Positions 24,741-35,610 of a stretch of DNA of 64,000 nucleotides are shown in pieces; position 1 is the first letter of the stretch, and the number at the start of each line of letters is the position of its first letter. Position numbers and translations under genes: made by a program. Origin of the DNA: Gardnerella vaginalis (GTDB lineage Bacteria > Actinomycetota > Actinomycetes > Actinomycetales > Bifidobacteriaceae); the NCBI RefSeq assembly GCF_040427915.1, contig NZ_JBETXJ010000002.1, forward strand, positions 558,001-622,000, in the 5' to 3' direction. A model generated the notes under the pieces. The model worked only from the letters and a program-made list of their open reading frames with translations, was not told the DNA's origin and made no database searches.

Positions 24741-26291
24741 TCAGTCGTTCTTCACAGTTTCAGCAACTCGTGGCCACAAGGTTGTACCCCAGTTCTTGAT
24801 TGTGCGCTGGCGAACCAGTGGCAAATCGGAACGGTCATACACTGTACGCCATGGTTCCCAAGCCAAGCCGGTCTTCTCAACAAGCTTGATGCGGAGATTG
24901 CGCACATTGCCCTTGAACTGAATAGTTGTGTTGAAGTGAGCGGTGCGATACTTGCCGTTGCCTTCCCAAGCGCGAGAACGCACGTAAGGGGTGCCGTCAA
25001 TTTCGGTGCCATACTCATCCCAGTAGATGTAGTAACGAGCTACGTAAGCTCCACGGTGATCCAAAGTCAAGTAGCCGTTGCGGTAAGAAGAAACCTTGGT
25101 TTCAACGTAATCGCTATTGGTTTGCAAAGTTGCTACTTCGTTATCCTTGACGAAGGAAGTGGTGTAAGCAATTGGAACTGCTGGGCTGGAGGTGCTTAAG
25201 TTGGCGCCTTCCTGAATCAAAGCCTTCAACGTATCGATGTTGCCGGTAACAACCTTGGCTGCACCGTTAGCGCTGCCGCCGAGAATCACAGCAGTTACAG
25301 AAGTGTTCTGCAAAATGCGATGGAACTCGGTGTTTGGCTTGATTTCAACACCCTTGATTGCAGCTTCAACAGCAGCCTGGAAATCGGTGCTCTTGCTGCG
25401 GGTGTCGAACTTTACGTACATTGAACGGCCGTAGGCCACATTGGACACATATACTGGTGGACGCTTGCTGTCTACTCCGCGGTTCTTCAAGTTTTCTGGT
25501 GTAGTGCATGGTGCGAAGAAGTCAGCTGGGCTGTCTGGTGCATCAACACTTACGGTGTAGTAAGTTTGCTTGAAGTTTACAATCTGCGTTTGCTTTTCGC
25601 CCTTGTGCACAGCATCGAAATCAATCTTCAGTGGTACGCCAATCTTGGCGAAATCAGCACCGAACTTAGCCTTAAGCTGGTTCATGCTTTGTGCGCTTGC
25701 AGAATCGTACTGCATGCGAGCTGCAACATGATGGCTTGCAGCATACTGTGCATTCCACTTAGAAACTAAGCTATTCACTGCGGAAGTTACAGAGCTCTTA
25801 GTTGGGCGCTGAACAGTTACAGCACTTTCGCCGCCGTGGAAGCCTGGCAAATCAACGCTCAATGTGATTGGAGCGCGGTTCGCGGAAATCAGGCTTGGCA
25901 TATTGTCCATCAAATTCTGGTCAGCGCGGAACAGCGCACCTGGGTATACGCGGTCATTATTGGCGGAAGTAACCGACAAATTTGAAGTTGTATTGGTGAT
26001 GTTCTTCTTTTGGTGCTCGACGACGACGAATTCGCCGCCTTTGTCGAAGCTGTCGCTGGAGAACTTGTTGTCAATGGTTTCGCCATGACGGGCGAGAATG
26101 TTTGTTTTATCGTATTGCAAATCCCACAAATAATTATTCAGAGAATCCTTCTTGGCTGCGCAAGATGCAGTTGGCTCAGAATCCTTAGCTGCAGGAGCGG
26201 CCATTGCTGGTGCTGCTAAGCATTGTGGAATAATAGTTGCGCCTGCAAGCAACAACATTGCTGCATTACGGTAGAACTTTGTGTTATTCAT
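24741..26291 (-). CDS. vly: Vaginolysin, cholesterol-dependent cytolysin
   Basis: 516 residues, full length for the family. A Sec signal peptide (basic NNTKFYRN start, hydrophobic core, cleavage after APAMA near residue 31) precedes the four-domain pore-forming toxin. The undecapeptide in domain 4 is EKTGLAWEPWR (472-482), with the Pro at 480 that marks vaginolysin; the first described vaginolysin, as I recall it, has Val at 477 where this has Ala. The CD59-binding pattern YxY-x14-RS is intact (YIYWDEYG through YVRS). The cholesterol-recognition Thr-Leu pair is in WGTTLWP. The ribosome site GAAGGA lies 5 bases before the ATG. It lyses human cells by binding CD59 and cholesterol and forming large pores. 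Confidence 0.97.
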   Translation of the reverse strand: MNNTKFYRNAAMLLLAGATIIPQCLAAPAMAAPAAKDSEPTASCAAKKDSLNNYLWDLQYDKTNILARHGETIDNKFSSDSFDKGGEFVVVEHQKKNITNTTSNLSVTSANNDRVYPGALFRADQNLMDNMPSLISANRAPITLSVDLPGFHGGESAVTVQRPTKSSVTSAVNSLVSKWNAQYAASHHVAARMQYDSASAQSMNQLKAKFGADFAKIGVPLKIDFDAVHKGEKQTQIVNFKQTYYTVSVDAPDSPADFFAPCTTPENLKNRGVDSKRPPVYVSNVAYGRSMYVKFDTRSKSTDFQAAVEAAIKGVEIKPNTEFHRILQNTSVTAVILGGSANGAAKVVTGNIDTLKALIQEGANLSTSSPAVPIAYTTSFVKDNEVATLQTNSDYVETKVSSYRNGYLTLDHRGAYVARYYIYWDEYGTEIDGTPYVRSRAWEGNGKYRTAHFNTTIQFKGNVRNLRIKLVEKTGLAWEPWRTVYDRSDLPLVRQRTIKNWGTTLWPRVAETVKND

Positions 26292-26790
26292 ATGTGTCCT
26301 TCAATTTTATATTTTATGTTATTTTTTATGAGATACCGTAACTTATTTGCTTCTATGCATGGAATGCTTCGCTGCATTAGCTTAATATCTCATAGCATTT
26401 AATTATTACATGCTTTTTTATTTCTGGGATAGTGGAATAAAACAAATTTTTTTATTCTGCAAATAAACGTATGAAGAAGGTTGGAATGCCAACATTCTTT
26501 TATTGAATTATTTCCATTTCATGGCGTGTTGACATGCATAGACCCTCGTTTTCACATATTTTATACTCGTTAATTTTATGAAAACTGTATGTGATAATAA
26601 TTGTTATTTCGCTTATTGTCTCACTAATAAAATTTTTTTAATATTACACATAATTTTCCCTAGAAAATATGGATCGACAATCATGTTCTAAAATTGGGAA
26701 AATATTTCTACAGTAACGTGTGTAAATCTTTTATCAATATTGCTTTTTTCTTCTATAAGAAGGTCACGCATCACACATATAGTTGAGGTT
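26292..26790. other. Intergenic region between vly and gatC
   Basis: 499 bases, strongly AT-rich, separating the divergent vly and gatC genes. It must hold both promoters, but no consensus pair stands out. A hairpin or operator candidate lies at 26476-26497. No gene is supported. Confidence 0.5.
26476..26497. promoter_or_regulatory. Imperfect inverted repeat upstream of vly
   Basis: GAAGGTTGG (26476-26484), AATG, CCAACATTC (26489-26497): an 8-of-9 bp inverted repeat, followed by TTTTATT on the plus strand. It is about 185 bases before the vly start, so it could be an operator or a small hairpin. Confidence 0.35.
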
Positions 26791-27087
26791 ATGCCTACAT
26801 TCACACGCGAAGAAATTGAGCATCTGGGCGTTCTATCTCAGATTGCTTTAAGCGACGAAGAAATCAGTCGCTTGCAAGGCGAATTAAACGTCATTGCAGA
26901 ATCTATTAATAAAGTGCAGGAAGTTGCTGGCGAAGATGTGCCACCTACTGCAAATCCAGTGCCTCTTGAAGCGTATTTGCGACCAGACGAGCCTGCTACA
27001 CCTTTGACTCAAGAAGAAGCTCTTTCTGGTGCTCCTAGAAGTGAGTCTGGCATGTTTGTAGCGCCTCGAATTTTGGGGGAGGAATAA
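26791..27087 (+). CDS. gatC: Aspartyl/glutamyl-tRNA amidotransferase subunit C
   Basis: 98 residues, normal for GatC, the small scaffold of the GatCAB complex that converts Glu-tRNA(Gln) or Asp-tRNA(Asn) to the amidated form. The canonical N terminus is [24 protein letters not shown] and the C-terminal end is [17 protein letters not shown] 26791 is chosen by homology although GAGG sits only 2 bases upstream; the earlier in-frame start at 26740 adds a non-conserved stretch. It is the first gene of gatCAB, with gatA 3 bases downstream. Confidence 0.94.
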   Translation: MPTFTREEIEHLGVLSQIALSDEEISRLQGELNVIAESINKVQEVAGEDVPPTANPVPLEAYLRPDEPATPLTQEEALSGAPRSESGMFVAPRILGEE

Positions 27088-27090
27088 AAC

Positions 27091-28632
27091 ATGACTAATA
27101 CTCAAGATTTAGTAAAACTTTCTGCTGCCGATATGGCAAAGGCTGTAAAAGCTAAAGAAGTTTCTAGCCGCGAGCTTGTTGAAGCTCACTTGGCAGTAAT
27201 CGAAGCAGCCGAACCAGAAATTAAAGCATTCTTACACGTTTCTGCAGATATTGCTCTTGAGCAGGCAGATGCTTTTGATGCTAAGAACGCTAAGGGTGAG
27301 ACTGAAGGATTGCCTGAGCTTGCAGGCGTTCCAATTGCCATTAAAGACATGATTGTTACTAAGGGCATTCCAACCACTGCAGCATCTAAGATTCTCGAAG
27401 GCTGGGTTCCACCTTACGATGCTACTGTTATTGAAAAGCTCAAGGCAGCTGGCATGCCAATTCTTGGCAAGACTAATTTGGATGAGTTCGCTCAAGGTTC
27501 TTCTACAGAACATTCTGCTTATCAAACTACTTGCAATCCTTGGGATACTGAGCGCGTTCCTGGAGGTTCTGGCGGCGGTTCTGCAGCTGCTGTTGCTGCA
27601 TTCGAGGCTCCTATTGCTTTGGGTACAGATACTGGCGGCTCCATTCGCCAGCCAGGCGCTTTAACTGGTACAGTCGGCGCAAAGCCAACTTACGGCGGAG
27701 TCAGCCGTTTCGGTGCAATCGCTATGGCAAGCTCCTTGGATCAGATTGGTCCTGTTTCTCGTACCGTTCTTGACTCTGCGCTTTTGCAGGAAATTATCGG
27801 CGGCAACGATAGGCGCGATTCTACTTCTATTCCAGCTCCTGTTCCTCCAATGGCTCAGGCTGCGCGCGAGGGCGCTCGCCGCGATTTGAAGGGCTTGAAG
27901 GTTGGTTTAGTTAAGGAGCTTAGTGGCGACGGATTCCAGCCAGGCGTTGAAGCACGCTTTAATGAAGCTGTGCAATTGCTTAAGGATATGGGTGCAGAAG
28001 TAACAGAAGTTTCCTGCCCTCATTTCCCTTATTCTTTGGCTGCTTACTACATTATTATGCCTTCTGAAGTTAGCTCTAATTTGGCTCGCTACGATGGCAT
28101 GCGCTACGGTTTGCGCGTAATGCCGCCAGCAGACAAGCCTCAGACTGCAGCAAACATGATGGCCGCAACTCGCGAAGCTGGCTTTGGCGACGAAGTAAAG
28201 CGCCGTATTATTCTCGGCACTTACGCACTTTCCGCTGGCTACTACGACGCTTGGTATGGCTCTGCACAAAAGGTTCGTACGCTTATTATTCGCGATTTTG
28301 AAGAAGCGTTTAATAAGGTAGATGTTCTTGTTTCCCCAACAAGCCCTACAACGGCATTTAAGTTTGGTGAGAAGATGAACGATCCACTTTCCATGTACAT
28401 GAACGATATTGCTACGATTCCTGCAAACATGGCTGGCGTTCCAGCTTTGAGCCTCCCAGCTGGCTTAAGTGACGATGGTTTGCCTGTTGGTATTCAGATT
28501 ATTGCTCCGCAATGCCATGATGAAAAGATGTACAAGCCTGCAGCAGCGTTGGAAGCAGCGCTCGAAGAAAAGTGGAGCGGCCCAATCTGGAAGTCGCTTA
28601 AAGCTGGCTGGCTCGATTCATTGGCTAAGTAA
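27091..28632 (+). CDS. gatA: Aspartyl/glutamyl-tRNA amidotransferase subunit A
   Basis: 513 residues. The amidase-signature catalytic triad is visible: Lys in PIAIKDMI, the cis-Ser in [12 protein letters not shown] and the nucleophile Ser in [11 protein letters not shown]. GatA hydrolyses glutamine (or asparagine) and passes ammonia to GatB. Ribosome site GGAGGAA is 6 bases before ATG 27091. It sits between gatC and gatB in a tight operon; the presence of all three implies indirect Gln-tRNA and/or Asn-tRNA synthesis. Confidence 0.97.
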   Translation: MTNTQDLVKLSAADMAKAVKAKEVSSRELVEAHLAVIEAAEPEIKAFLHVSADIALEQADAFDAKNAKGETEGLPELAGVPIAIKDMIVTKGIPTTAASKILEGWVPPYDATVIEKLKAAGMPILGKTNLDEFAQGSSTEHSAYQTTCNPWDTERVPGGSGGGSAAAVAAFEAPIALGTDTGGSIRQPGALTGTVGAKPTYGGVSRFGAIAMASSLDQIGPVSRTVLDSALLQEIIGGNDRRDSTSIPAPVPPMAQAAREGARRDLKGLKVGLVKELSGDGFQPGVEARFNEAVQLLKDMGAEVTEVSCPHFPYSLAAYYIIMPSEVSSNLARYDGMRYGLRVMPPADKPQTAANMMAATREAGFGDEVKRRIILGTYALSAGYYDAWYGSAQKVRTLIIRDFEEAFNKVDVLVSPTSPTTAFKFGEKMNDPLSMYMNDIATIPANMAGVPALSLPAGLSDDGLPVGIQIIAPQCHDEKMYKPAAALEAALEEKWSGPIWKSLKAGWLDSLAK

Positions 28633-28664
28633 AGTGAAATAAAGCTTAAATAAGAAGGATTCTC

Positions 28665-30164
28665 ATGGCTGAAAAACTTATGAAATATGCCGATGCTGTG
28701 GAGCAGTTTGACCCAGTTTTCGGCTTGGAAACTCACGTTGAGTTGAGCACGCGCACAAAGCTGTTCTGCCCAGCAGAAGTATCTTTTGGTGGCGAGCCAA
28801 ATACTCAGCTAACTCCTGTAAGCCTTGGTTTGCCAGGCTCTTTGCCAGTTGTAAACAAGACTGCAGTTGATTACGCTATTAAGCTCGGTTTGGCGTTGCA
28901 TTGCGAGATTGCTGAGTGGAGCCAGTTCGCTCGTAAGAACTACTTCTACCCAGATATGCCTCGCGACTACCAGATTTCCCAGTACGATAAGCCTACTAAT
29001 GGCAATGGCTACTTGGATGTTGAGCTTGAAGATGGCACTGTATTCCGCGTTCCGATTGAGCGTGCTCACATTGAGGATGATGCTGGTAAGAATACTCACG
29101 TTGGCGGCGCTGACGGTCGTATTGAAGGCGCAAATCATTCTTTGGTTGATTACAATCGCGCAGGCGTGCCTTTAATCGAGATTGTAACTAAGCCAATCGA
29201 AGGTGCTGGCAGCCGCGCTCCAGAAATTGCTGGCGCATACATGCGCGCTATTCGCGATATTGTTCGCGCGCTCAACATTTCCCATGCTCGTATGGAGCAG
29301 GGCAATATGCGCGCTGACGTGAATGTTTCGCTTCGCAGAAAGCCAACCGATCCATTTGGTACGCGTTCCGAGACTAAGAATGTGAACACATTCCGCGGTA
29401 TTGAAAAGACTCTGCAATATGAGATTCGTCGTCAGGCTGCTATTTTGAGCGAAGGCGGCGAGATTTTGCAGGAAACTCGTCACTGGGATGAGGCAACTCA
29501 GACTACTGCTGGCGGCCGCGTAAAGTCCGACGCTGACGATTATCGCTACTTCCCAGATCCTGATTTGGTTATGCTTCACATCACTAAAGAGCATATTGAG
29601 CGCATGAAGGCAGAAATGCCGGAAATGCCTCGCGAGCGCCGTAACCGTTTGCAAAGCGAATGGGGTATTAGCGATCTTGAAATGCGTGATATTTTGAACG
29701 CGGATGCTCTTGATTTGGTTGAAGAAACCGTTAAGGCTGGCGCAAGTGCGGCAGGTGCTAAGAAGTGGTGGCTTGGTGAGCTTGCTCGCGAAGCAAACAC
29801 TCGTGGCGTGACTTTGGAAGAATTGCCTATTACTCCGCAAGATGTGGCGCAAGTTGAAAAGCTAATTGCAGACGGCAATCTTAACGATAAGCTCGCTAAG
29901 CAAACTGTTGCATGCGTTTTGGCTGGCGAGGGTAAGCCTGATGAAGTTGTTAAGAAGCATGGATTCAAGGTTATGAACGACGACGGCGCTTTGGAAGCTG
30001 CTGTTGACGCTGCTCTTGCTGCTGATCCTGAAGTTGCAGAAAAGCTTAAGGCTGGAAATATGAAGCCAATGGGTGCAATTATTGGCGCTGTTATGCGTGC
30101 GACTAAAGGTCAGGCTGATGCTAAAGCTGTTACTAAGATCGTGATGGCAAAGATTAAGGGCTGA
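28665..30164 (+). CDS. gatB: Aspartyl/glutamyl-tRNA amidotransferase subunit B
   Basis: 499 residues. It contains [18 protein letters not shown] at the N terminus, the segments [14 protein letters not shown] and [11 protein letters not shown], and a C-terminal YqeY/tail domain (about 350-499) that binds the tRNA. GatB activates the misacylated amino acid by phosphorylation and amidates it. The ribosome site AAGAAGGA lies upstream of ATG 28665. The typical zinc Cys cluster is reduced: only the CP in LFCPAE is apparent near the N terminus. Confidence 0.96.
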   Translation: MAEKLMKYADAVEQFDPVFGLETHVELSTRTKLFCPAEVSFGGEPNTQLTPVSLGLPGSLPVVNKTAVDYAIKLGLALHCEIAEWSQFARKNYFYPDMPRDYQISQYDKPTNGNGYLDVELEDGTVFRVPIERAHIEDDAGKNTHVGGADGRIEGANHSLVDYNRAGVPLIEIVTKPIEGAGSRAPEIAGAYMRAIRDIVRALNISHARMEQGNMRADVNVSLRRKPTDPFGTRSETKNVNTFRGIEKTLQYEIRRQAAILSEGGEILQETRHWDEATQTTAGGRVKSDADDYRYFPDPDLVMLHITKEHIERMKAEMPEMPRERRNRLQSEWGISDLEMRDILNADALDLVEETVKAGASAAGAKKWWLGELAREANTRGVTLEELPITPQDVAQVEKLIADGNLNDKLAKQTVACVLAGEGKPDEVVKKHGFKVMNDDGALEAAVDAALAADPEVAEKLKAGNMKPMGAIIGAVMRATKGQADAKAVTKIVMAKIKG

Positions 30165-30216
30165 TTTAAATTTTAGTTAGATTAAAATTTAGCTAGAAAA
30201 GAATAGTTTATAGATG

Positions 30217-30285
30217 CACTTTTTGCATTTTATGCTTTGCGTTTTAACCTTGTGTTTTATAGCATTGTGTAAAGTGCAAAAAGTG
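30217..30285. repeat. 11-bp inverted repeat after gatB
   Basis: CACTTTTTGCA (30217-30227) and TGCAAAAAGTG (30275-30285) are perfect complements separated by 47 bases in the gap between gatB and the acetyltransferase gene. It may be a long-loop terminator or a bipartite operator; no T-run follows. Confidence 0.5.
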
Positions 30286-30385
30286 TAATCTTATATTGTA
30301 GTTGCTTACGCATTTGTATTTTGCTTATGCTTTTTGTAGAACTTTTTGTAACGCAAGGTCAATTAGGTACAGGAAACAGGTGAAT

Positions 30386-31309
30386 ATGCAGGAAGTCAAT
30401 GCTGACTCTACAAACTCTCGAGAGTTACCAGAAAGTATTGTAATTCCGTCAATACGTGGCGAGATGGCTCGTCTTAGGCAAGCAACCATCGAAGATTTAG
30501 CGAGGATGGATTCATTACATGCTTTTGATGGTGCGGCTGTTATAACTGGCAAGGATTCACAATCTGAACGTTCTATGGTTCATGCGTGGGTTGAGCGTTC
30601 TGTGCAGTGGTCTTTGGGCAATAATGATAAAAGTATGTCTGATTATGCTGGAGCTATTGGAGATGCGCAATCGCGCCCGACAATCGCATGGTCGATTGTG
30701 CCAGATTTTATTGATGACTCTAAAAATACCAATGGCGATATTATCGGAATGATTTTTTTGATTGACATTGATGGTTGGTCTAAATCCGCTAGAATTCAGG
30801 TGATTCTAGGACGCGACTATAGGGGACGCGGGTATTCCAGAGATGCAATGCCTAGAGTTATGACGTATGGTTTTGCTCCAGACACAGTTGGTTTAGCATT
30901 GCATAGGATTTGGGTTGGTGTTCCAGCAGCGAATACGCGTTCTCTTTCTGTTTATCAGTCTCTTGGTTTTGTAAAAACTGGAACAGCTAGAGATGCTTTG
31001 TGGGATTCGCAAAATCAAAAATATCAAGATTTTGTTGTTATGGACACTCTCGTGGATGAGTATGATGCCATTCGTTCTCTAGACGCTTTTGGTCTGCACG
31101 TTATTGAAGATAATCCTGGTGTTTGTGAAGCGTTAAGTGCACATGAGCATTCAATTGCAATACCTGTTAGCAAAGATAATTCCGACGAATCATGGCCGTA
31201 TAATGCGGCTACAGTCAAAGAAGATTCTTCTAAACGCGCATGGTGGCGTATTATAGGACGCGGTCGTAAGCGTAACACTAATGGCAATAATGCGGAAGGG
31301 AAGCGATGA
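30386..31309 (+). CDS. GNAT-family N-acetyltransferase (RimJ/RimL-like)
   Basis: About 307 residues. The GNAT core includes LGRDYRGRGYSRDAMPRVM, which is the acetyl-CoA pyrophosphate-binding motif A, and the later HRIWVGVPAANTRSLSVYQSLGFVKTG, characteristic of RimJ/RimL-type enzymes acting on protein N termini or small amines. The N-terminal 25 residues and the 60-residue C-terminal tail (KRAWWRIIGRGRKRN, basic) are outside the core. ATG 30386 follows AGGAAACAGG. It overlaps the DUF2469 gene by ATGA. The substrate is unknown. Confidence 0.85.
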   Translation: MQEVNADSTNSRELPESIVIPSIRGEMARLRQATIEDLARMDSLHAFDGAAVITGKDSQSERSMVHAWVERSVQWSLGNNDKSMSDYAGAIGDAQSRPTIAWSIVPDFIDDSKNTNGDIIGMIFLIDIDGWSKSARIQVILGRDYRGRGYSRDAMPRVMTYGFAPDTVGLALHRIWVGVPAANTRSLSVYQSLGFVKTGTARDALWDSQNQKYQDFVVMDTLVDEYDAIRSLDAFGLHVIEDNPGVCEALSAHEHSIAIPVSKDNSDESWPYNAATVKEDSSKRAWWRIIGRGRKRNTNGNNAEGKR

Positions 31310-31620
31310 GCGCTGAAGATCTCGACAATTACGAAACTGACGCCGAGCTTGCGTTGTACAAGGAGTATCGTGACGTTATTAAGCTTTTTACGTACGTTGT
31401 AGAAACTGAGCGACGATTCTATTTGGCAAACAAGGTGGATTTTAACGTGCGTTCTGCAGGTCAAGATGTGTATTTTGACGTGCAATTAACAGACGCTTGG
31501 GTGTGGGACGTGTATCGCCCTTCGCGGTTTGTGAAAAACGTTCGTATTGTTACGTTTAAAGACGTAAATGTGGAAGAAGTGCAGAAAACAGATATCGATA
31601 TTCCAGAATCTATCGCATGA
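31306..31620 (+). CDS. DUF2469 family protein
   Basis: 104 residues with the family start MSAEDLDNYETDAELALYKEYRDVI and the later RRFYLANKVDFNVRSAGQDVYFDVQLTDAWVWDVYRPSRFVKNVR. This is a small, highly conserved actinobacterial protein of unknown function, soluble and acidic at both ends. It overlaps the acetyltransferase by 4 bases, so the two are co-translated. Confidence 0.9.
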   Translation: MSAEDLDNYETDAELALYKEYRDVIKLFTYVVETERRFYLANKVDFNVRSAGQDVYFDVQLTDAWVWDVYRPSRFVKNVRIVTFKDVNVEEVQKTDIDIPESIA

Positions 31621-31723
31621 TAAGAGTATGCTAGTAAAGCTTATGTTTAGATTTTAATATAGATACGTGCTTGCAATTTTGCGATTTTGACTTTATAAAG
31701 CGTCTTTTAGGTATGGAGGAAAA

Positions 31724-33343
31724 TTGACTGATACACAATCCCAGAAACAATCTGTAGTGATTATTGGTGGCGGTCCGGCAGGGTTGACGGCTGCGTGGGA
31801 GCTTGTAAAAGATGGTGGAAGTAATCGTTACGATGTAACTGTTCTTGAGGCATCTAAAGAGTTTGGCGGAATTTCTCGCACTGTAAAATACAACGGAAAC
31901 CGTATGGATATTGGCGGTCACCGATTCTTCTCTAAAGATGATCGCATTATGCAATGGTGGCGAGATATGCTGCCGCTCCAAGGCGCTCCTTCTTACGACG
32001 ACAAAAAACTTGGCAGACATCATGATTTAGAGGATGGCGGTCCAGATCCTGAAGTCGAAGATGAGGTTATGCTTAAGCGTCATCGCGTTTCTAGAATCTT
32101 CTGGAATCATCATTTCTTCGACTACCCTATCTCGCTTTCTGCGTCTACTTTGCGCTCTATGGGCTTTGTTCTTACTATGAAGGTTGGTTTTAGCTACCTT
32201 TGGTCTATGATTCACAAGTTGCCAGAAACTAATCTTGAGAACTTTTATATTAACCGTTTCGGTAAGAAACTTTATTCAATGTTCTTCGAGGGCTATACCG
32301 AGAAGCTTTGGGGTAGGCATCCAAGTCAGATTTCTGCAGATTGGGGTGCTCAGCGAGTTAAGGGTTTGAGCATTGTTGAAGTTTTGAAGAACGCTGTTTC
32401 AAAACTTATGCCTAAGAGTAAGGCGGATCAGAAGGAAGTTGAAACTTCGCTGATTGAAGAATTCTGGTACCCTAAGCTTGGTCCAGGTCAGCTTTGGGAG
32501 ACTGTTGAACGCCGTTGCCGTGAAAATGGCGCTACTGTTTTAACAGATGCAAAAGTTGTGGCGATTAAACAGTGCGACGGTAAAATTTCTAGTGTTGTCG
32601 TTGAAAATCAAGATGGTTTGCAGCAAGAGCTTCATGCGGATCAGTTTATTTCTTCTATGCCAATAAAAGATTTGGTTGCAGCTATTGAGCATGGCGCTGA
32701 AGGAAATGAGTCCGTGCAGGTTCCATCCGAATTACAACGAGTTGCTAAAGGCTTGCCTTACCGTGATTTTGTAACCGTGGGACTTCTTGTTAAGCGTATG
32801 CGTTTGCGTAATACGACTGATATTCCAACGTTAGGTAATCCTCCTATTGTGCCTGACTGCTGGATTTATGTGCAGGATCCAGGATACAAAGTTGGTCGTT
32901 TGCAAATCTTTAACAACTGGAGCCCATATCTTGTTAAGGATGTTGACAACACTGTATGGATTGGTCTTGAATACTTCTGCAATGAGGGCGATGATTTCTG
33001 GAATATGAGCGACGAAGAGGCTCGTAAATCTGCGATTGATGAGCTTACTCGCATGCAGGTTATTGATGGCGAAGATGATGTTTTGGATGCTCATCGTGAG
33101 CGTGTTCCAAAGGCTTATCCAGCTTACTTCGATACTTATGCTCAGATGCCTGAGCTTGTTAAGTATTTGGATGGTTTTGGTAATTTGTATTGTGTTGGTA
33201 GAAATGGTCAGCATCGTTACAATAATCAGGATCATTCTATGGCTACTGCTATTGAAGCCGTGTCTAATATTAACAGTGGAAAACAGTCTAAAGATAATGT
33301 TTGGTCTGTTAATACAGAGAAGTCATATCACGAAAAGAAGTAG
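31724..33343 (+). CDS. FAD-dependent oxidoreductase (amine oxidase / UDP-galactopyranose mutase-like)
   Basis: 539 residues. N-terminal Rossmann motif [19 protein letters not shown] binds FAD; further NAD(P)/FAD-oxidoreductase motifs are [26 protein letters not shown] and the C-terminal [28 protein letters not shown]. This architecture is found in bacterial glycan-related oxidoreductases, often beside cell-wall polysaccharide genes. The start is TTG 31724 behind GGAGG (31716-31720). The gene is monocistronic in this window; the reaction is not determinable. Confidence 0.85.
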   Translation: MTDTQSQKQSVVIIGGGPAGLTAAWELVKDGGSNRYDVTVLEASKEFGGISRTVKYNGNRMDIGGHRFFSKDDRIMQWWRDMLPLQGAPSYDDKKLGRHHDLEDGGPDPEVEDEVMLKRHRVSRIFWNHHFFDYPISLSASTLRSMGFVLTMKVGFSYLWSMIHKLPETNLENFYINRFGKKLYSMFFEGYTEKLWGRHPSQISADWGAQRVKGLSIVEVLKNAVSKLMPKSKADQKEVETSLIEEFWYPKLGPGQLWETVERRCRENGATVLTDAKVVAIKQCDGKISSVVVENQDGLQQELHADQFISSMPIKDLVAAIEHGAEGNESVQVPSELQRVAKGLPYRDFVTVGLLVKRMRLRNTTDIPTLGNPPIVPDCWIYVQDPGYKVGRLQIFNNWSPYLVKDVDNTVWIGLEYFCNEGDDFWNMSDEEARKSAIDELTRMQVIDGEDDVLDAHRERVPKAYPAYFDTYAQMPELVKYLDGFGNLYCVGRNGQHRYNNQDHSMATAIEAVSNINSGKQSKDNVWSVNTEKSYHEKK

Positions 33344-33522
33344 CGCTTTTTCTTTTTGCCACGCCGTGTTGTTGTGAGTCGCATGAGTGTAGTAGCATAC
33401 ATTTATCAGCGGTTAAGTCACATTGTTATGTGCTTATCGTTGTATTCACAACGGATTTTTCCGAAATCTTCCATGTAAAGCTCCAAGTAGTTTGTTTCTT
33501 GGGGTCAGGGAAAGGTATAACT

Positions 33523-35517
33523 GTGGCAACAAGCCAAAATCTTGATGATATGAAGCTTTCTGAGCTTAAGGATCTTGCGAAGCAAATGGGTCTGCGCGGT
33601 ACGTCTACAATGCGCAAGCCAGATTTGATTGCTACGCTTACCGCTGCGCGAAATGGTGGGGATGCGCCAGCAGGAGTTAGCGTACATGTTCCTAAAAGCA
33701 TTGTTAGGGATAGTCGTTCGTCGCTTAATGATGGGGATGATTCTAAATACGATTCATCTTCATCTTTTAGGTCGCGTCGCAATTTTGGTGACGATAGTGG
33801 TGAGTCTGCTCGCAAGTCTGCCGATGAGGATTTGTTAGAAAATCTCGGCTTGCCTGATTCTGTTGAATCTTCTGAATCTGATGAATCCGAAGATTCAAAT
33901 AGAAGCGGTAAGTCTAGGCGTCGTCGTGAGTTTACGCGTGATAATCAATCTCAGCGTCGTCGTCAGTCTGATTTTAAAGATAATTATCGCGGAAATAACT
34001 CGGATGATGCAAATGATTCGGAAGATGATTTAGATCAGATTCTTGCTACTTTGCCAAGTGAAAAGTCTTCTGATTCTAACGCAAATCGTGATTCTGAATC
34101 TCGCAGGCAACGCGGAGCTTCGCGTTCTAATGGCGATGACGATTATGATGCGCATTCAGATAGGAATGACAGATATCAACGCCGTATGCGTGGTCGTGGA
34201 CGCGATAGGGATGATTACGATTCCCGCTCGGATCGCTCTGATCATTTAGAGCGTGAAGATCGTCCTGCGAGGAATGATCGTTCTGATCGCAATGATATTC
34301 GTGAAGATCACGAGTCTCGTGAATCAGTTTCTCGTAGAGAGGAACCAAAAGAAGAGCTTGTTCCAGTTGCTGGTATTGTAGATGTGCTTGAATCTTATGC
34401 GTTTGTGCGCACTTCTGGATATTTGCCTGGTCCAAATGATGTTTATGTTTCTATGAGCCAAATCAAAAAGTATGGTTTGCGCAAGGGAGATGCGGTTCAA
34501 GGCTCTATTCGCGCTCCTCGCGAAGGTGATCGTAGGAATCAGCGCCAAAAGTTTGTTCCTTTGCAAAGCGTTGACAGCATTAATGGCATGAGCGTAGAAG
34601 ATGCTCAGAATCGTCCGCAATTCGCTAAGCTCACGCCTTTGTATCCGCAAGAGCGCTTAAAGCAGGAGACTACGCCAAATCGTATGCTTGGCAGAATCAT
34701 TGATCTTGTGGCTCCTATTGGTAAGGGTCAGCGTGGTTTGATTGTTTCGCCTCCTAAGGCTGGTAAAACAATCACTTTGCAGAATATTGCTAACGCGATT
34801 GCTGTTAATAATCCAGAAGTGCATTTGATGGTTGTTCTTGTAGACGAGCGTCCAGAAGAAGTTACCGACATGGAGCGCACTGTTCAAGGCGAGGTTATTT
34901 CTTCTACATTTGACCGTCCAGCATCAGACCACACTACTGTTGCGGAGCTTGCGATTGAGCGTGCTAAGAGACTTGTAGAGCTTGGCCAAGATGTTGTTGT
35001 TCTTCTTGATTCTATGACTCGTCTTGCTCGCGCATACAATATTGCTGCTCCTGCATCTGGTCGTATTCTTTCGGGTGGTGTAGATGCTCAGGCGCTTTAC
35101 CCACCTAAGAAGTTCTTTGGTGCTGCTCGAAACATTGAAAATGGCGGTTCTTTGACTATTATTTCTTCCGCTTTGGTGGAAACTGGTTCAAAGATGGATG
35201 AAGTTATTTTCGAAGAGTTTAAGGGCACTGGAAACATGGAGCTTCGCTTGAGTCGTGATTTGGCAGATAAGCGCTTGTTCCCAGCCGTGGATATTAATTC
35301 TTCTGGCACGCGCCGCGAAGAGTTGATTACTCCTGCTCAAGAATTGCCTATTATTTATCGCTTGAGGCGACTATTTGGCGGTCTTGAGCCAGAGCAGGCT
35401 TATCAGACTTTGGTGCCACGCTTAAAGAAAACTGCGTCAAATCGCGATTTTCTCGCGGCGATTGTGCAGCAAGCGAATAATTCTACAAATGGTGGGTCGC
35501 CAGCAACCGCTGCTTAA
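33523..35517 (+). CDS. rho: Transcription termination factor Rho
   Basis: 664 residues. The N-terminal Rho-N fold is [25 protein letters not shown], then a long low-complexity insert (about residues 75-275, rich in Arg, Asp and Ser with RRRRQSDF and DRSDRNDI blocks) as in other actinobacterial Rho proteins. The RNA-binding cold-shock fold begins at [20 protein letters not shown]. The RecA motor has Walker [12 protein letters not shown], Walker [17 protein letters not shown] and the Q/R-loop region. The GTG start at 33523 has AAAGG 8 bases upstream; an earlier frame opening at 33430 is less likely. The dispersed 15-bp motif lies in its last codons. Confidence 0.97.
   Translation: MATSQNLDDMKLSELKDLAKQMGLRGTSTMRKPDLIATLTAARNGGDAPAGVSVHVPKSIVRDSRSSLNDGDDSKYDSSSSFRSRRNFGDDSGESARKSADEDLLENLGLPDSVESSESDESEDSNRSGKSRRRREFTRDNQSQRRRQSDFKDNYRGNNSDDANDSEDDLDQILATLPSEKSSDSNANRDSESRRQRGASRSNGDDDYDAHSDRNDRYQRRMRGRGRDRDDYDSRSDRSDHLEREDRPARNDRSDRNDIREDHESRESVSRREEPKEELVPVAGIVDVLESYAFVRTSGYLPGPNDVYVSMSQIKKYGLRKGDAVQGSIRAPREGDRRNQRQKFVPLQSVDSINGMSVEDAQNRPQFAKLTPLYPQERLKQETTPNRMLGRIIDLVAPIGKGQRGLIVSPPKAGKTITLQNIANAIAVNNPEVHLMVVLVDERPEEVTDMERTVQGEVISSTFDRPASDHTTVAELAIERAKRLVELGQDVVVLLDSMTRLARAYNIAAPASGRILSGGVDAQALYPPKKFFGAARNIENGGSLTIISSALVETGSKMDEVIFEEFKGTGNMELRLSRDLADKRLFPAVDINSSGTRREELITPAQELPIIYRLRRLFGGLEPEQAYQTLVPRLKKTASNRDFLAAIVQQANNSTNGGSPATAA
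35496..35509 (+). repeat. Dispersed motif GTCGC[AC]AGCAACCG, copy 2
   Basis: GTCGCCAGCAACCG followed by C, inside the last codons of rho (encoding GSPATAA), a region with no sequence constraint in the protein family. Confidence 0.8.
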
Positions 35518-35570
35518 GTAGGTTATGCTCGTGTAATTTTATAAATATAACTTTAAAAAATACACTTTAA

Positions 35571-35610
35571 ATTACCCCTTGGTTTAATCAATCGAGGGGT
35601 AATTTTTATT
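35571..35610 (+). terminator. Terminator after rho
   Basis: ATTACCCCT (35571-35579) pairs with AGGGGTAAT (35595-35603), followed by TTTTTATTG. Perfect 9-bp stem. Confidence 0.85.
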
